Assembly: GCA_017450685.1 (NCBI GenBank) | Contig: JAFSTB010000014.1 | Location: 1-64,000 of the forward strand | Source of the DNA: Paludibacteraceae bacterium | GTDB taxonomy: Bacteria; Bacteroidota; Bacteroidia; Bacteroidales; Paludibacteraceae | DNA: 64,000 nucleotides | Direction: 5' to 3' | Shown here: one piece after another, positions 52,509 through 62,110 of the stretch | How positions within the stretch are numbered: position 1 is the stretch's first letter | Layout: each line of letters opens with the position of its first letter | Notes under the pieces: generated by a model | What the model was told of the DNA's origin: nothing | Seen by the model: only the letters and a program-made list of their open reading frames with translations | Database searches by the model: none | Position numbers and translations under genes: made by a program

Positions 52509-53663
52509 TTACCAGTATCTGTTTTTTTGTTTGGGCAGCCACATTATCCACAGTGTGATAAGCGGATAGAGCCAGTCCCACAACATCAATTCCGTTCCCA
52601 CGGCAGGCACACCCAAACGTTTTGCGCTGACGTTATACACTATCCATTGCAGGCACCAACGCATAAGAAACAGTCCCGCAGCCGCTATTTGCAATACAGG
52701 TGTTCCTACTATGAGCAATGCCGCTATGCCTGCATACCACAGCATACGCGTCAGCGGTTCCAACCCTATGCGCAAGCGACTGCCTATACGGTAGCGAGGT
52801 GCAACGCTCAAATGACGCTTGCGCTGCTGCCACCAGTCGCTCCACTTACTCTCAGGCACCGACCAAGTCAGACTGTCACGTGTGCAGACAACCGACGTAT
52901 TCCGACCTTGAGCCAAACGATTGACCAGCAGGTCGTCATCACCTGCCTGCTCATTGGTGAAACCCACAAAACCGTTATTGAGAACAAAGAGCGACTTCTT
53001 ATAAGCGAGGTTTCTGCCTACGCCCATATACGGATGACCTGCTACTGCCATACCCATATACTGCAAGCCGGTGAGCAACGTCTCGTATTGGATAAGACGG
53101 TTAAGGAATGTGTGACGGTGAAAATATGCACCATAACCCAATACTATATCGGTCTTCTCGTTGTCAAACCCCCGAACCATCTCTTTTATCCAGTGGGGGG
53201 AGGCAGGACAGCAGTCGGCATCGGTAAGCAGCAGATAGTCATACTTAGCGGCTTTAACTCCTAAGGTGATGGCTAACTTCTTGCTACTGATCACTTTGGC
53301 TTGTTGCGGCACAAAGGTGAGGTGCAGGTCCTTATATCGTGTGGCATAGTCGTCCAACACCTCTTGCGTATCGTCTTCTGACCCGTCGTTGACCACTATG
53401 ACCTCAAACAAAGGGTAGTCCTGTTCCAATAATGCGTGTAGGTAGGTGCGGATATTCTCAGCCTCGTTTTTGGCAGCCACTATCACCGACACTCCTTTCA
53501 CTTGCTCATTATCAGGTTTTTCTGACGAATCCTTTGGCTTAACGCATGAGCGGCGGAGAAGCATATACCGCATAAGGAAATAGAGTTGATACAACCCTAC
53601 GACTGCAAGAACCGCCAATATCGCTTGCAGCGTGTCAGATATGGAATACCACCACTGTATCAT
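52509..53663 (-). CDS. Membrane-bound GT2 glycosyltransferase
   Basis: 384 residues. A first membrane segment (about 10-32) precedes a complete GT2 domain: GVSVIVAAKNEAENI, VIVVNDGSEDDTQEV (nucleotide-binding Asp), LLLTDADCCPAS (DxD), QAGDDDLLVNRL and WQQRKRHLSVAPRY (the QxxRW position). Two or three membrane segments close the protein. It resembles glucosaminyl- or hyaluronan-synthase-like transferases; the sugar and acceptor are unknown. It is followed by DUF3467 and preceded 6 bases away by the PCMD gene. Confidence 0.87.
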   Translation of the reverse strand: MIQWWYSISDTLQAILAVLAVVGLYQLYFLMRYMLLRRSCVKPKDSSEKPDNEQVKGVSVIVAAKNEAENIRTYLHALLEQDYPLFEVIVVNDGSEDDTQEVLDDYATRYKDLHLTFVPQQAKVISSKKLAITLGVKAAKYDYLLLTDADCCPASPHWIKEMVRGFDNEKTDIVLGYGAYFHRHTFLNRLIQYETLLTGLQYMGMAVAGHPYMGVGRNLAYKKSLFVLNNGFVGFTNEQAGDDDLLVNRLAQGRNTSVVCTRDSLTWSVPESKWSDWWQQRKRHLSVAPRYRIGSRLRIGLEPLTRMLWYAGIAALLIVGTPVLQIAAAGLFLMRWCLQWIVYNVSAKRLGVPAVGTELMLWDWLYPLITLWIMWLPKQKNRYW

Positions 53664-53669
53664 TGTTTT

Positions 53670-54641
53670 TTAGTATTCAAATACCCAATGCAGATTATCT
53701 ACCCATAGTGTGTTACCGTCGTGACCGACAAAGGCTTCGCAGCAACCGGACGAGAGGTTGATGATGACATGTGTAGGCAATGTTCCCTCTTTCGCCCAAC
53801 CTACCTCTTGAATAGGCACAATCTTTCCTTGTTTATTCATCGCACGACGTACATTATTGAGTTTTACATCGTTGGTATATTGTTTATATATAGGCGATGT
53901 TGTTATGTCTCCGTAGAGCAATCGTAGAGTGTGATTATTTTGCCATTGCGGCACATCTTCCTTAAACCGTTCGTAGCCTGTAGCCACCCGTTCGGCATAG
54001 ATATTGCCTTCGGCATCCTCCCAGCGTCGCTGCAACACCACAAAAGCGTGACCTTCATCGTGACCCGCTATCTCTTTGGGTTTACCCACTCCGCCTTTGG
54101 CATAGAGAAGAGTATTGTCGGGAGAGATAACTGCTTTGTAATCAAACATTAGAGCAGTAGGTGTTTGAGTGAAAGGCACTCCGAAGTCGATGTTCTGATA
54201 TGGGTCTTTCTGTGTGCGGATAGGTTCAATGGTTCTGCCGGTGAACAACGTACCTGCTACCAGCACTCTTAGGTCGAACATCCCCAATGCACGCACCACC
54301 TCCAACTTACTATCCATACGACAACAATAGCCGTTAGTTGTATCTCTATATTCTGGCGTTAGTGTGCCACTGCCTTTCTCTACACCCATCACCTTGGCGT
54401 AAGCATTGCTCACACTCCATATATTGCCGTTCTTGCCATACTCAAAGGGCGAATTGGTACGGATGGTGTCGGTGGGAGCAACAGCATATAGTACAGAGGT
54501 CTTGCCACCCACTATAGCCGACTCTTTGATATAACGCACTGCCCACTGCTCAAAATCAGCAAAAGGGATAGGCTCAATACGCTGAGCCTGCAAAGACACG
54601 GAAACAATGATAAGGAGAACGGATAAAAGGTTATGTCTCAT
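53670..54641 (-). CDS. Secreted PCMD-domain protein
   Basis: 323 residues with signal peptide MRHNLLSVLLIIVSVSLQAQ. The middle part (YGKNGNIWSVSNAYAKVMG, KLEVVRALGMFDLRVLVAGT, TGRTIEPIRT, FGVPFTQTPTALMFDYK) matches the putative carbohydrate metabolism domain (PCMD), a beta-sandwich restricted to Bacteroidota. The end (VIINLSSGCCEAFVGHDGNTLWVDNLHWVF) is the terminal strand set, with a Cys-Cys pair. Possibly binds glycans at the cell surface. Cotranscribed with a glycosyltransferase and a coiled-coil protein. Confidence 0.8.
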   Translation of the reverse strand: MRHNLLSVLLIIVSVSLQAQRIEPIPFADFEQWAVRYIKESAIVGGKTSVLYAVAPTDTIRTNSPFEYGKNGNIWSVSNAYAKVMGVEKGSGTLTPEYRDTTNGYCCRMDSKLEVVRALGMFDLRVLVAGTLFTGRTIEPIRTQKDPYQNIDFGVPFTQTPTALMFDYKAVISPDNTLLYAKGGVGKPKEIAGHDEGHAFVVLQRRWEDAEGNIYAERVATGYERFKEDVPQWQNNHTLRLLYGDITTSPIYKQYTNDVKLNNVRRAMNKQGKIVPIQEVGWAKEGTLPTHVIINLSSGCCEAFVGHDGNTLWVDNLHWVFEY

Positions 54642-54656
54642 AGTATTGCTGCAAGG

Positions 54657-55532
54657 TTATTTACTCAGTGTAAAACTATATTGTCCTACGTGCTGACTAT
54701 CGATGAAGAAGTCGGCTGTATATTTGCCGGTCTGCAGTATCTCTTCCACTATCCAATACATAGTGCCTGACACCGACTCACCTGCATACTCAATCTCCTG
54801 ACTGATAGAGGATTCCAACTGTCCGCTTTCGAAGTTGAATCGCTGCGGATTGTTCTTGAGCATCACCTCTCCGTCCGGACGGGTAAGACGCATATAGACT
54901 TGCTTCAGTCCCGGTTCGCACGTGATGTTCTTGCCTAAGGTATAAGTGAACTGCATCTTCTGTATTTGCGAGAACTGCTTCGTTTTCTTGTCGCGTTTGT
55001 TGAGCATTGTGGCATCAAAACCTGTCACTTCTAATCGTGCGGCACGTGTCACCGTCTCTGTCAGATGAGTGTTCTTCTGTTGCAACTCATTGTTCTGCTG
55101 CTGTATCTGTTGGTTCTGACGACGATAGGTGCGGTTCTCTTTCTCCAACCGCTCGTTGGTGCGGTTGAGCGAGTCAATCTGATGAACATAACCCACCATT
55201 ACCGACCTTACCGTTGCCAACTCTTTCTTCAACTCCGCTATACGGCGAGCATTGGTCACTTTCGTTATGCGCAACTCTTCCAATAGGTCGTGAACACGCT
55301 GTTGCTCAATGGCCAACTGCTCCTGCAAAGAGTCGTTGCGGATATCCATCTGCTGATAACCATCGAACTGTATAGACAGATCTTCATACTCGTCCGTCAG
55401 TTGCTCTTTCTCAAACTCCAGTATCTCCACCATCTCCTGCATCTGTTGCATCTTGTGGAAATAAAGGACTGCCAAACCAATGACCAATGCCAATAACAGC
55501 AACGCAATAGCAAAGGTTAATTTCTTTTTCAT
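54657..55532 (-). CDS. Membrane-anchored periplasmic coiled-coil protein
   Basis: 291 residues. One N-terminal membrane segment (5-25), then a long coiled coil to about residue 165, glutamine-rich near the end (NQQIQQQNNELQQKNTHL), then a C-terminal beta domain (YTLGKNITCEPGLKQVYMRL, GTMYWIVEEILQTGKYTADF). The likely topology puts the coil in the periplasm. Similar architecture is seen in several Bacteroidales hypotheticals. It lies directly behind murF, 10 bases away, which hints at a cell-wall or division role (inference). Confidence 0.75.
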   Translation of the reverse strand: MKKKLTFAIALLLLALVIGLAVLYFHKMQQMQEMVEILEFEKEQLTDEYEDLSIQFDGYQQMDIRNDSLQEQLAIEQQRVHDLLEELRITKVTNARRIAELKKELATVRSVMVGYVHQIDSLNRTNERLEKENRTYRRQNQQIQQQNNELQQKNTHLTETVTRAARLEVTGFDATMLNKRDKKTKQFSQIQKMQFTYTLGKNITCEPGLKQVYMRLTRPDGEVMLKNNPQRFNFESGQLESSISQEIEYAGESVSGTMYWIVEEILQTGKYTADFFIDSQHVGQYSFTLSK

Positions 55533-55542
55533 TGATCTCTTG

Positions 55543-56805
55543 TTATAATACTTCTAATAGTTTTTCCAAGCCGACACTATGACTCCCTTTCAGCAATATA
55601 TGCTTACCTTCCAACGGCTCTTTTTGCAATGCGTCATACAGCGACTGTGTATCATCGTAGATGATATAAGGTGCAGTGGTATCGCGCCATTCTTTACCTA
55701 CTAATATCACCTCTTCAGCCTTCCGTTCGGCTAACATATTGACGATATTCTGGTGTGCCAACTTGCTATGCACACCCAGTTCGCGCATAGCTCCAAGTAT
55801 ATATACCGCCGGAGTCTTATCGTCAGTTATGGTAGTGAATGACTCAATAGCCGCTTGCATCGAGGTGGGGTTGGCATTGTAGGCATCCACCACTAATCGG
55901 TTCTTTTTCGTCTGCATCGCCTGCGAACGGTTGTTGGACGGTTTATACGAGCGCACTGCCTCCAATGCTTCTTCGTGTGAGACACCGAAATAGCCACCCA
56001 CGCAGATGGCAGCACTCACGTTCTCTGCATTGTAGCCTCCCACCAACTGCACTCCTTCAGGCAACACACCTCTGCGATAACCCACAACGGATAATGAACA
56101 GGAGGCAAATTGTTGCTTCGCATCTTCCAACATCTGTCTTAGTGAAGGGTTATCCTCATTAAGGAAAACGGTACCGTTATGTTGGCATAGGTAGTCGTAC
56201 AACTCTTTTTTCGTCTGTTTGACACCTTCGGGCGAACCGAAACCCTCTAAATGCGCCTCACCTACATTGGTTATCAGTCCGTAGTTAGGGCATGCTATCT
56301 CCACCAACTCATTGATGTCGCCGGGGTGGGATGCTCCCATCTCCACTATTGCCAACTCGTGCTCACGGCGCAACTGCAACAACGTCAGTGGAACGCCGAT
56401 GGCATTATTCAAGTTACCTTGCGTATAATGAACATTATACTTGCGGCTCAACACTGCTGCCAACAACTCTTTGGTTGTGGTTTTGCCGTTAGTGCCGGTG
56501 ATGCCGATAACGGGTTTATTGAGGTGTTGTCGCCATGTGCGGGCGAGGTCTTGCAAAGCGAGCAAGGAGTTATCCACTCTCACTATCTGCCCTTTGTATT
56601 CGCGTTTTTGTGAGCAGGTGGCAGGTATCTCTTCATCCACTATGGCGTAGGCAGCCCCTTTCTCTATGGCCTGTGTGGCAAAGAGGTTGCCGTTGAAACG
56701 CTCACCCTTCAATGCGAAAAACACACAGCCGGGAGTGATGTTCCGGCTGTCTGTTGTAACGCACAAAAAGTCAGTATTACTTTTTATTAGGAAGTTCCAA
56801 TCCAT
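55543..56805 (-). CDS. murF: UDP-N-acetylmuramoyl-tripeptide--D-alanyl-D-alanine ligase
   Basis: 420 residues. Mur-ligase P-loop GITGTNGKTTTKELLAAV, then VEMGASHPGDI, ITNVGEAHLEGFGS, DAYNANPTSM (MurF-specific) and LLKGSHSVGLEKLLE. It adds D-Ala-D-Ala to UDP-MurNAc-tripeptide. Its start lies inside the 3' end of the MFS gene (29-base overlap), so translation is probably coupled to that transporter. No other mur gene is adjacent. Confidence 0.95.
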   Translation of the reverse strand: MDWNFLIKSNTDFLCVTTDSRNITPGCVFFALKGERFNGNLFATQAIEKGAAYAIVDEEIPATCSQKREYKGQIVRVDNSLLALQDLARTWRQHLNKPVIGITGTNGKTTTKELLAAVLSRKYNVHYTQGNLNNAIGVPLTLLQLRREHELAIVEMGASHPGDINELVEIACPNYGLITNVGEAHLEGFGSPEGVKQTKKELYDYLCQHNGTVFLNEDNPSLRQMLEDAKQQFASCSLSVVGYRRGVLPEGVQLVGGYNAENVSAAICVGGYFGVSHEEALEAVRSYKPSNNRSQAMQTKKNRLVVDAYNANPTSMQAAIESFTTITDDKTPAVYILGAMRELGVHSKLAHQNIVNMLAERKAEEVILVGKEWRDTTAPYIIYDDTQSLYDALQKEPLEGKHILLKGSHSVGLEKLLEVL

Positions 56806-58153
56806 ATCCTTTACGTTTGTCTTCCACCTTCAGAGCAAGGCTAAGCAAGAATGCCATAACACCGAAAGAGGCAAATACAATCATAGGCACAAGATAACCG
56901 TTAGTGAGTACACGCAACTGACCTATCAGCAGCGGCACCAGAAACAAACCGATGTTCTGTACCCAGAAAATCAAACAATAAGCCGAACCTAAAATCTTCT
57001 CGTCAATAATCTTCGGTACGCTGGGCCACATTGAGGCAGGTACGAGTGAGAAACTGACACCAAGCACCAGAATAGTGCAAAGAGCAAGAGCCTTACTCGG
57101 ATAAACAGGTAGCAGGAAAGCAAAGATACTGTGGCAGATAATCATGATAACCGAACCTACCAACATCATCGTGGCACCTTTACCTTTGTTGTCGATAAAC
57201 GCTCCAAGGAAAGGAGTGAGGCACATCGCCAGAATCGGGAACCACTTGAACAGACCTGAAGCCTCTTTATTGGTAATATCTAATGTCTCTTCCAAGAAAT
57301 TAGTGGCAAAACGTTGGAAGGGGAAGATGGCGGAATAATAGAGTACGCAGAGCAATGCAATGATCCAGAACATCTTCGATGTCAATATCTTTCCTAAGTC
57401 GCTAATATGGAACTCATCTTCGGGGTCTTTCGTTGCGGGTGTTTCACCTATTGCAATGAGTTGTTTGTCGAAGCGTGCGTCCATAACAGTGAAGACGGTG
57501 AAGTTGAGCAATCCCACTATAAGCAGCAGCGAGGCGAACAACAGAGGAGCGGCAACGCTATTGACACCGTTAACGGCAAAACTCTCACTGATGATAGGAG
57601 ATAACCACATAGCGGCGAAAACGCCTAAACGTGCAATGGACATCTCCAGTCCCATAGCCAGTGCCATCTCTTTGCCTTTGAACCACTTAGCCAAGATCTT
57701 ACTTACGGTGGTACCTGCCATCTCGCAGCCGCAACCGAAGATCATAAATCCGAACATAGCCATCTTTGCCGAAGCAGGCATAGTCACCCACCATGAGCCG
57801 AGCCAAGTGGCAAAGGCTGTCGTCTGAAACCAGTCGGATATACCCAGATACTTGATTCCTGCTCCAATCACCATTAAGGAAGCGGACAACAAACCGGTGA
57901 AACGCACTCCCATAGCATCAAGTATGATACCCGCTACTATGAGAAAACCTACCACATTGAGAGCATATTCACCTGCGGCATAAGTGCCAAACACACCCTG
58001 ATCCCAACCTAAGGTGTCGTTAAGAAGTGATGCCAAAGGTGAGAGGATATCCACAAACATATAGGCAAAGAACATCATCGATGCCACAAGTATTAGTACC
58101 GTCCAACGTGCTGCTGCCGAGTCACGAAGGGTCTGTTGCAGTTTTTCCACCAT
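56777..58153 (-). CDS. MFS transporter
   Basis: 458 residues with 12 hydrophobic segments and a long central loop (ARFDKQLIAIGETPATKDPEDEF region). DILSPLASLLNDTLGWDQGVFGTYAAGEYA and GKGATMMLVGSVIMII fit the major facilitator fold of the type common in Bacteroidota, distantly like nitrate or organic-anion carriers. The substrate is unknown. The gene follows a small basic protein gene and overlaps murF by 29 bases, so an envelope precursor or amino-sugar role is conceivable but unproven. Confidence 0.88.
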   Translation of the reverse strand: MVEKLQQTLRDSAAARWTVLILVASMMFFAYMFVDILSPLASLLNDTLGWDQGVFGTYAAGEYALNVVGFLIVAGIILDAMGVRFTGLLSASLMVIGAGIKYLGISDWFQTTAFATWLGSWWVTMPASAKMAMFGFMIFGCGCEMAGTTVSKILAKWFKGKEMALAMGLEMSIARLGVFAAMWLSPIISESFAVNGVNSVAAPLLFASLLLIVGLLNFTVFTVMDARFDKQLIAIGETPATKDPEDEFHISDLGKILTSKMFWIIALLCVLYYSAIFPFQRFATNFLEETLDITNKEASGLFKWFPILAMCLTPFLGAFIDNKGKGATMMLVGSVIMIICHSIFAFLLPVYPSKALALCTILVLGVSFSLVPASMWPSVPKIIDEKILGSAYCLIFWVQNIGLFLVPLLIGQLRVLTNGYLVPMIVFASFGVMAFLLSLALKVEDKRKGYGLELPNKK

Positions 58154-58256
58154 AACTATTTGATTTATTGAATGTATATGAACGTTTCTTCTTTAGCCAT
58201 TCAGCCTTTTTCTTCTCATATTCGGCATAGTGGCTCTCCAAATAACCGTCTGCCAT
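58122..58256 (-). CDS. Small basic protein (44 aa)
   Basis: Reads MADGYLESHYAEYEKKKAEW, then LKKKRSYTFNKSNSYGGKTA and TDPS to a stop at 58122. The opening pattern (xGYLExxYxxYxxKKAxW) resembles small conserved proteins I associate with Bacteroidales genomes, and the segment is highly charged and helical. It begins 40 bases beyond the Skp gene stop and its last 32 bases overlap the start of the MFS gene in another frame, suggesting translational coupling. Function unknown. Confidence 0.55.
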   Translation of the reverse strand: MADGYLESHYAEYEKKKAEWLKKKRSYTFNKSNSYGGKTATDPS

Positions 58257-58270
58257 ACCAATGGATAATG

Positions 58271-58300
58271 AATAATTGACAGTTGTAACTGTTAATTATT
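58271..58300 (-). terminator. Hairpin at the end of the bamA-skp operon
   Basis: AATAATTAACAGTT and AACTGTCAATTATT pair over 14 positions with one G-T mismatch and a two-base loop. It overlaps the last Skp stop codon. The AT-rich outer arms end in T-rich sequence on the minus strand. Confidence 0.65.
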
Positions 58301-58793
58301 TAATTCCCAGTTCTTTCTTTACGGATTCCATCACGTTGGTGGCAGAAGGGGCGGTATAAACCAGTACTGACTGTGACGAATTGAAGATATAGGTAAATCC
58401 TTCTCTATCGCCTACTGCCTGTATGGCTTTGAGCATCTTCTCTTGAATAGGCACAAACATCTCTTGTTGCTTCATCTGAGCATCTTGTTGCAACTGCTGA
58501 TATGTGTTCTGGATGCGTTGTTGAAGGTTAAGCAACTCATCTTCTTGTATCTGCTGCATAGCCTCCGTCATACCGGCACGCTTCTGCTCATAGTCTGCAA
58601 CTTTCTTCTTCAACTCCTCCTGCATTCCCACTATCATATTCTCATATTGCTTGTTCAAACTGTCAATACGAGCCTCAGCCACTTTAACCTCAGGCATCAA
58701 CTGCAACAACTCGGATGTATTAACATAGCCGAACTTCTGAGCATTCACTAACATAGGCAATACCAATGCCATTAAAACAAAAATCTTCTTCAT
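58296..58793 (-). CDS. skp: OmpH/Skp-family periplasmic chaperone
   Basis: 165 residues. Signal peptide MKKIFVLMALVLPMLVNAQ, then FGYVNTSELLQLMPEVKVAE, the normal Skp opening, then a long coiled hairpin (KVADYEQKRAGMTEAMQQIQ, LQQRIQNTYQQLQQDAQMKQ) and a C-terminal beta strand (FTYIFNSSQSVLVY). It escorts unfolded outer-membrane proteins to BamA. It is the second of two tandem copies behind bamA. Confidence 0.92.
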   Translation of the reverse strand: MKKIFVLMALVLPMLVNAQKFGYVNTSELLQLMPEVKVAEARIDSLNKQYENMIVGMQEELKKKVADYEQKRAGMTEAMQQIQEDELLNLQQRIQNTYQQLQQDAQMKQQEMFVPIQEKMLKAIQAVGDREGFTYIFNSSQSVLVYTAPSATNVMESVKKELGIK

Positions 58794-58820
58794 AAATATT
58801 ATTTTTAGTTATTCATTATT

Positions 58821-58855
58821 CTGTACTCTGTATTCTGTATTCTGTACTCTGTACT
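58821..58855. repeat. 7-bp tandem repeat (CTGTAYT), five copies
   Basis: CTGTACT, CTGTATT, CTGTATT, CTGTACT, CTGTACT in direct succession. It fills most of the gap between the two OmpH/Skp genes and could change in copy number by slippage, altering their spacing. Confidence 0.8.
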
Positions 58856-58867
58856 CTCAACAAACGT

Positions 58868-59386
58868 CTATTTTGCTCCTAAGCGGTTGAGAACCAAATC
58901 AGAGATGTCTAATTTATTAGCCATATAGATAAGTGAAGGATCGGCGCTGCGGTCTTTTACTATCTCGTATTTTTTTTCCATTGCCACGGCTTGTATGGCA
59001 GTGAAGATCTCGTCTTGTATCGGTTTGAGCAGAGCCTCGCGTTTCTTTTTCAACTCACCTTCTTCGCCGAAATACTTGCGGCGTAACTCCAGCACCTGTT
59101 GCTCTTTATCCAGTATTTCCTTTTCGCGTTCTTTGCGCATGGCTTCACTCAAGAAGATCTGCTCTGTCTGGTAGTTAGCCACCAGCACTTTGGCTTCCTG
59201 GTCGGCGGCATCCACCTCTTTCTGCCAGCGTTTAGCCACCAGCATCAACTGCTCATTGGCGGACTCATATTGGGGCAGGTTCTTCAATATATACTGCATA
59301 TCCACGTATGCCACTGAAAAATCTTTCGCCTCTGCAAACACGCTTAACAAAACTACCACTAAGGATAACACTAAACATCTTTTCAT
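58868..59386 (-). CDS. skp: OmpH/Skp-family periplasmic chaperone, first copy
   Basis: 172 residues. Signal peptide MKRCLVLSLVVVLLSVFAEA, then FSVAYVDMQYILKNLPQYES, a charged helical hairpin (KEREKEILDKEQQVLELRRK) and a C-terminal IVKDRSADPSLIYMANKLDI segment. Same family as the gene at 58296 but clearly diverged, so the two may serve different clients or form a mixed trimer. It lies 63 bases downstream of bamA. Confidence 0.92.
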   Translation of the reverse strand: MKRCLVLSLVVVLLSVFAEAKDFSVAYVDMQYILKNLPQYESANEQLMLVAKRWQKEVDAADQEAKVLVANYQTEQIFLSEAMRKEREKEILDKEQQVLELRRKYFGEEGELKKKREALLKPIQDEIFTAIQAVAMEKKYEIVKDRSADPSLIYMANKLDISDLVLNRLGAK

Positions 59387-59449
59387 ATCTGTATGATTTT
59401 AGCCTCTTCTATAATCTGTTAGTTACATAATCTGTGCCAAACCGTTTTT

Positions 59450-62110
59450 CTACAACTCTTGTCCGAGCACGAAGTGGAACTGGCTGCCTCCGTATGCGCG
59501 ACTACCGTTGATGTCGTCGAAGCCCCATCCCCAGTCTATACCCAGCAGACCGAACATCTGTAAGAACACGCGGACACCTACACCTGCCGAACGCTTCAAG
59601 TTGAAGGGATTGAAACTCTTGATGTCGGCAAAGCAGTTACCTGCTTCCACAAAACCTAATGCCCAAATGGTTGCACTCTGTTGCAGAATAATAGGGTAGC
59701 GCAACTCCATAGTGAACTTGTTATACACATAACCCATGTTTCTGCCGGTCACGGCATCATAAGGAGTGAGTGAACCGGAAGCGTAACCGCGCATAGAGAT
59801 ATATTCGGTGGAGTAACTTGAATAGCCGGTAGTACCGTCACCGCCCATATAGAAAGTCTCGAAGGGCGATTTGGTATAGGTGTTGTAATGCCCAAGATAT
59901 CCCCAGTCGGCGCGAGCCATCAACACTAACTTGCTATCAGGAGTGAGAGGTGTGAACACTTTTCCAGACAGTTTGAGTTTGTAGTACTCAATCAACCGAT
60001 ACCGGTCATTGGTTGACATATTGGCCAGAGTGGAGTTGGACGTTCCTTTCAGTGCCGTATATGGCGGTGTCAGTTTGACTCCAACCACGAATTGCGAACC
60101 GCGACGAGTGTAGATAGGGTTATCTATACTGGAACGTGACAGTTGCAGATTAAGTGCAAAATTATGGCAATAGCCGTCCGACACCAACAGGTAAGGCCAG
60201 TTCTTCATCATATAGACCTGATAACTGAGTTCAGCATAGAATGAGAAATAGTCATCGGGCCATCTAAGACGTTTACCGTAACCCACGCTCACACCCACCG
60301 TGCGAAGATACTTATTGGGGTCTGCCTCCGACTCCTGTAACTGTTGGTAATAGTTGGAGTTGCCCGTATAGTAGTATGACGAATAGTAGTTGTTATACAG
60401 GTTTTGATAAGCCTTGTAGTAGCGGTCGGAATAGCCTGTTTGCGAAGCAAAGAAAGCACTTACGCTGAGTGAGTTAGGACGTTTGCCGCCCAACCACGGC
60501 TCCATAAAACTTACGCTGACAGAGTTGTAATATATACCATTGGTACGGGCATTGATAGAGAACGTCTGTCCTTCACCTTGAGGCACTATGCGATAGGCTT
60601 TTTTGTTGAAGAGGTTTTGGATGGCAAAGTTGGTGAATTTGAGTCCGATGCTACCCACCAGACCCGTTGCACCCCAACCGAGGGAGAACTCTATCTGGTC
60701 GCTCGACTTGGTGGTCAGGTTATAAGTTATATCCACCGTTCCTTCTTCCGGATTAGGTTCGATGTCGGGTTGCAGTTTTTCGGGGTCGAAATGTCCCATT
60801 TGTGCCAACTCACGCAGCGAACGCATTATATCAGACTGACTATATAACTGTCCGGGCTTGGTGTATAACTCACGCCTTACCACATGCTCATAAACGCGTG
60901 TGTTGCCTACTATCTCTATGCGATTGATAGTGGCAGGTTTACCTTCATAGATGCGCATCTCAAAATCAATGGAGTCGCCGTCGATATTAACTTCCACCGG
61001 ATCGACATTAAAGAAGAGATAACCTTCATCAGTATATAGTTTGGCTACTGCGTCATCATCTTCCGTCAGACGTTTATTGAGTTGTTTAAGGTTGTAGGTG
61101 TCACCTCTCTTGATGCCTAACACACGGTCAAGATAGTCGTAGGGATAGATGGTGTTTCCCACCCATTTGATGTCACGCACATAGTATTTCTCACCTTCAT
61201 ACACATCCAAATACACGTCCACACGGGTGGAGTCTTCGGGATTGACACGAACGCTGTCGCTCACGATATAAGCATCACGATAACCTAATTCGTTGTATTT
61301 TTCAATTACTAATTTCTTATCGTTCTCGTACTCTTTCTCAACGAATTTTTTAGTGCGGAAGAGGTTGATGATGTTATTATCGTTGGTCTTCTTCATCGCA
61401 CGGTTAATCTTATTATGGCTCAGGGCTTTATTACCAGAGATATAGATATGAGCCACTTTCGTTTTGACTTGTTTATCCACGTTGACCAGTACGCGAACAT
61501 AGCCATAGCGGTCGGGGTCTTCGCGTTGAAGGATAGTCACTTTGGCATTATGGAATCCTTTTTCAGCGTAATATTTCTCTATCAGTTTCTTAGCGCGGTC
61601 GGCAAGGTTAGGTGTCATCTGATTGCCTTTGGCAAGTCCCACTTTCACTTCCAGATCTTCTCTCTCGCTTTTCTTCATTCCTCGGAAGTCGAGTTCGGAG
61701 ATACGTGGTCGTTGCTTTAGTTGTATCTCCAGCCACACTTTTGTGTCTGTCATTTTTGTTGCCACTATCTTGACTTCGGAGAATAGCCCTTGTTTCCAGA
61801 AGCGTCGTACCGACTTGGTTATCTGGTCGCCCGGCACTTCTATCTTGTCGCCTACAGCCAAACCTGAGAAGCCGATAAGCACATAGTCTTCATAACTGTC
61901 GGCACCTGTCACTTTGATATCTGCTATCTCGTAGGTGCGATGACGAAAACCATATTCGATGTTTGGTTTTGCGGCAGTTTTTGTGCTGTCGGCAGGGTTA
62001 GTTACTGCTACGCTGTCGGCGGGTTGAGTTATTGCTACGCTGTCGGTAACGGCGTAGGCACTAATAGAAAGCAGCGTTGCCAATAGGATATATATAAGTC
62101 TGTTTTTCAC
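59450..62110 (-). CDS. bamA: Outer-membrane protein assembly factor BamA
   Basis: 886 residues. After a signal peptide and a Thr/Asp-rich stretch with an internal duplication ([20 protein letters not shown]), five POTRA domains run to about residue 440 (for example [60 protein letters not shown]). The barrel follows, with [10 protein letters not shown] in the place of the conserved RGF loop and a C-terminal [13 protein letters not shown]. One surface loop is very tyrosine-rich ([20 protein letters not shown]). It inserts outer-membrane proteins. Its ATG overlaps the uppS stop by four bases. Confidence 0.95.
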   Translation of the reverse strand: MKNRLIYILLATLLSISAYAVTDSVAITQPADSVAVTNPADSTKTAAKPNIEYGFRHRTYEIADIKVTGADSYEDYVLIGFSGLAVGDKIEVPGDQITKSVRRFWKQGLFSEVKIVATKMTDTKVWLEIQLKQRPRISELDFRGMKKSEREDLEVKVGLAKGNQMTPNLADRAKKLIEKYYAEKGFHNAKVTILQREDPDRYGYVRVLVNVDKQVKTKVAHIYISGNKALSHNKINRAMKKTNDNNIINLFRTKKFVEKEYENDKKLVIEKYNELGYRDAYIVSDSVRVNPEDSTRVDVYLDVYEGEKYYVRDIKWVGNTIYPYDYLDRVLGIKRGDTYNLKQLNKRLTEDDDAVAKLYTDEGYLFFNVDPVEVNIDGDSIDFEMRIYEGKPATINRIEIVGNTRVYEHVVRRELYTKPGQLYSQSDIMRSLRELAQMGHFDPEKLQPDIEPNPEEGTVDITYNLTTKSSDQIEFSLGWGATGLVGSIGLKFTNFAIQNLFNKKAYRIVPQGEGQTFSINARTNGIYYNSVSVSFMEPWLGGKRPNSLSVSAFFASQTGYSDRYYKAYQNLYNNYYSSYYYTGNSNYYQQLQESEADPNKYLRTVGVSVGYGKRLRWPDDYFSFYAELSYQVYMMKNWPYLLVSDGYCHNFALNLQLSRSSIDNPIYTRRGSQFVVGVKLTPPYTALKGTSNSTLANMSTNDRYRLIEYYKLKLSGKVFTPLTPDSKLVLMARADWGYLGHYNTYTKSPFETFYMGGDGTTGYSSYSTEYISMRGYASGSLTPYDAVTGRNMGYVYNKFTMELRYPIILQQSATIWALGFVEAGNCFADIKSFNPFNLKRSAGVGVRVFLQMFGLLGIDWGWGFDDINGSRAYGGSQFHFVLGQEL

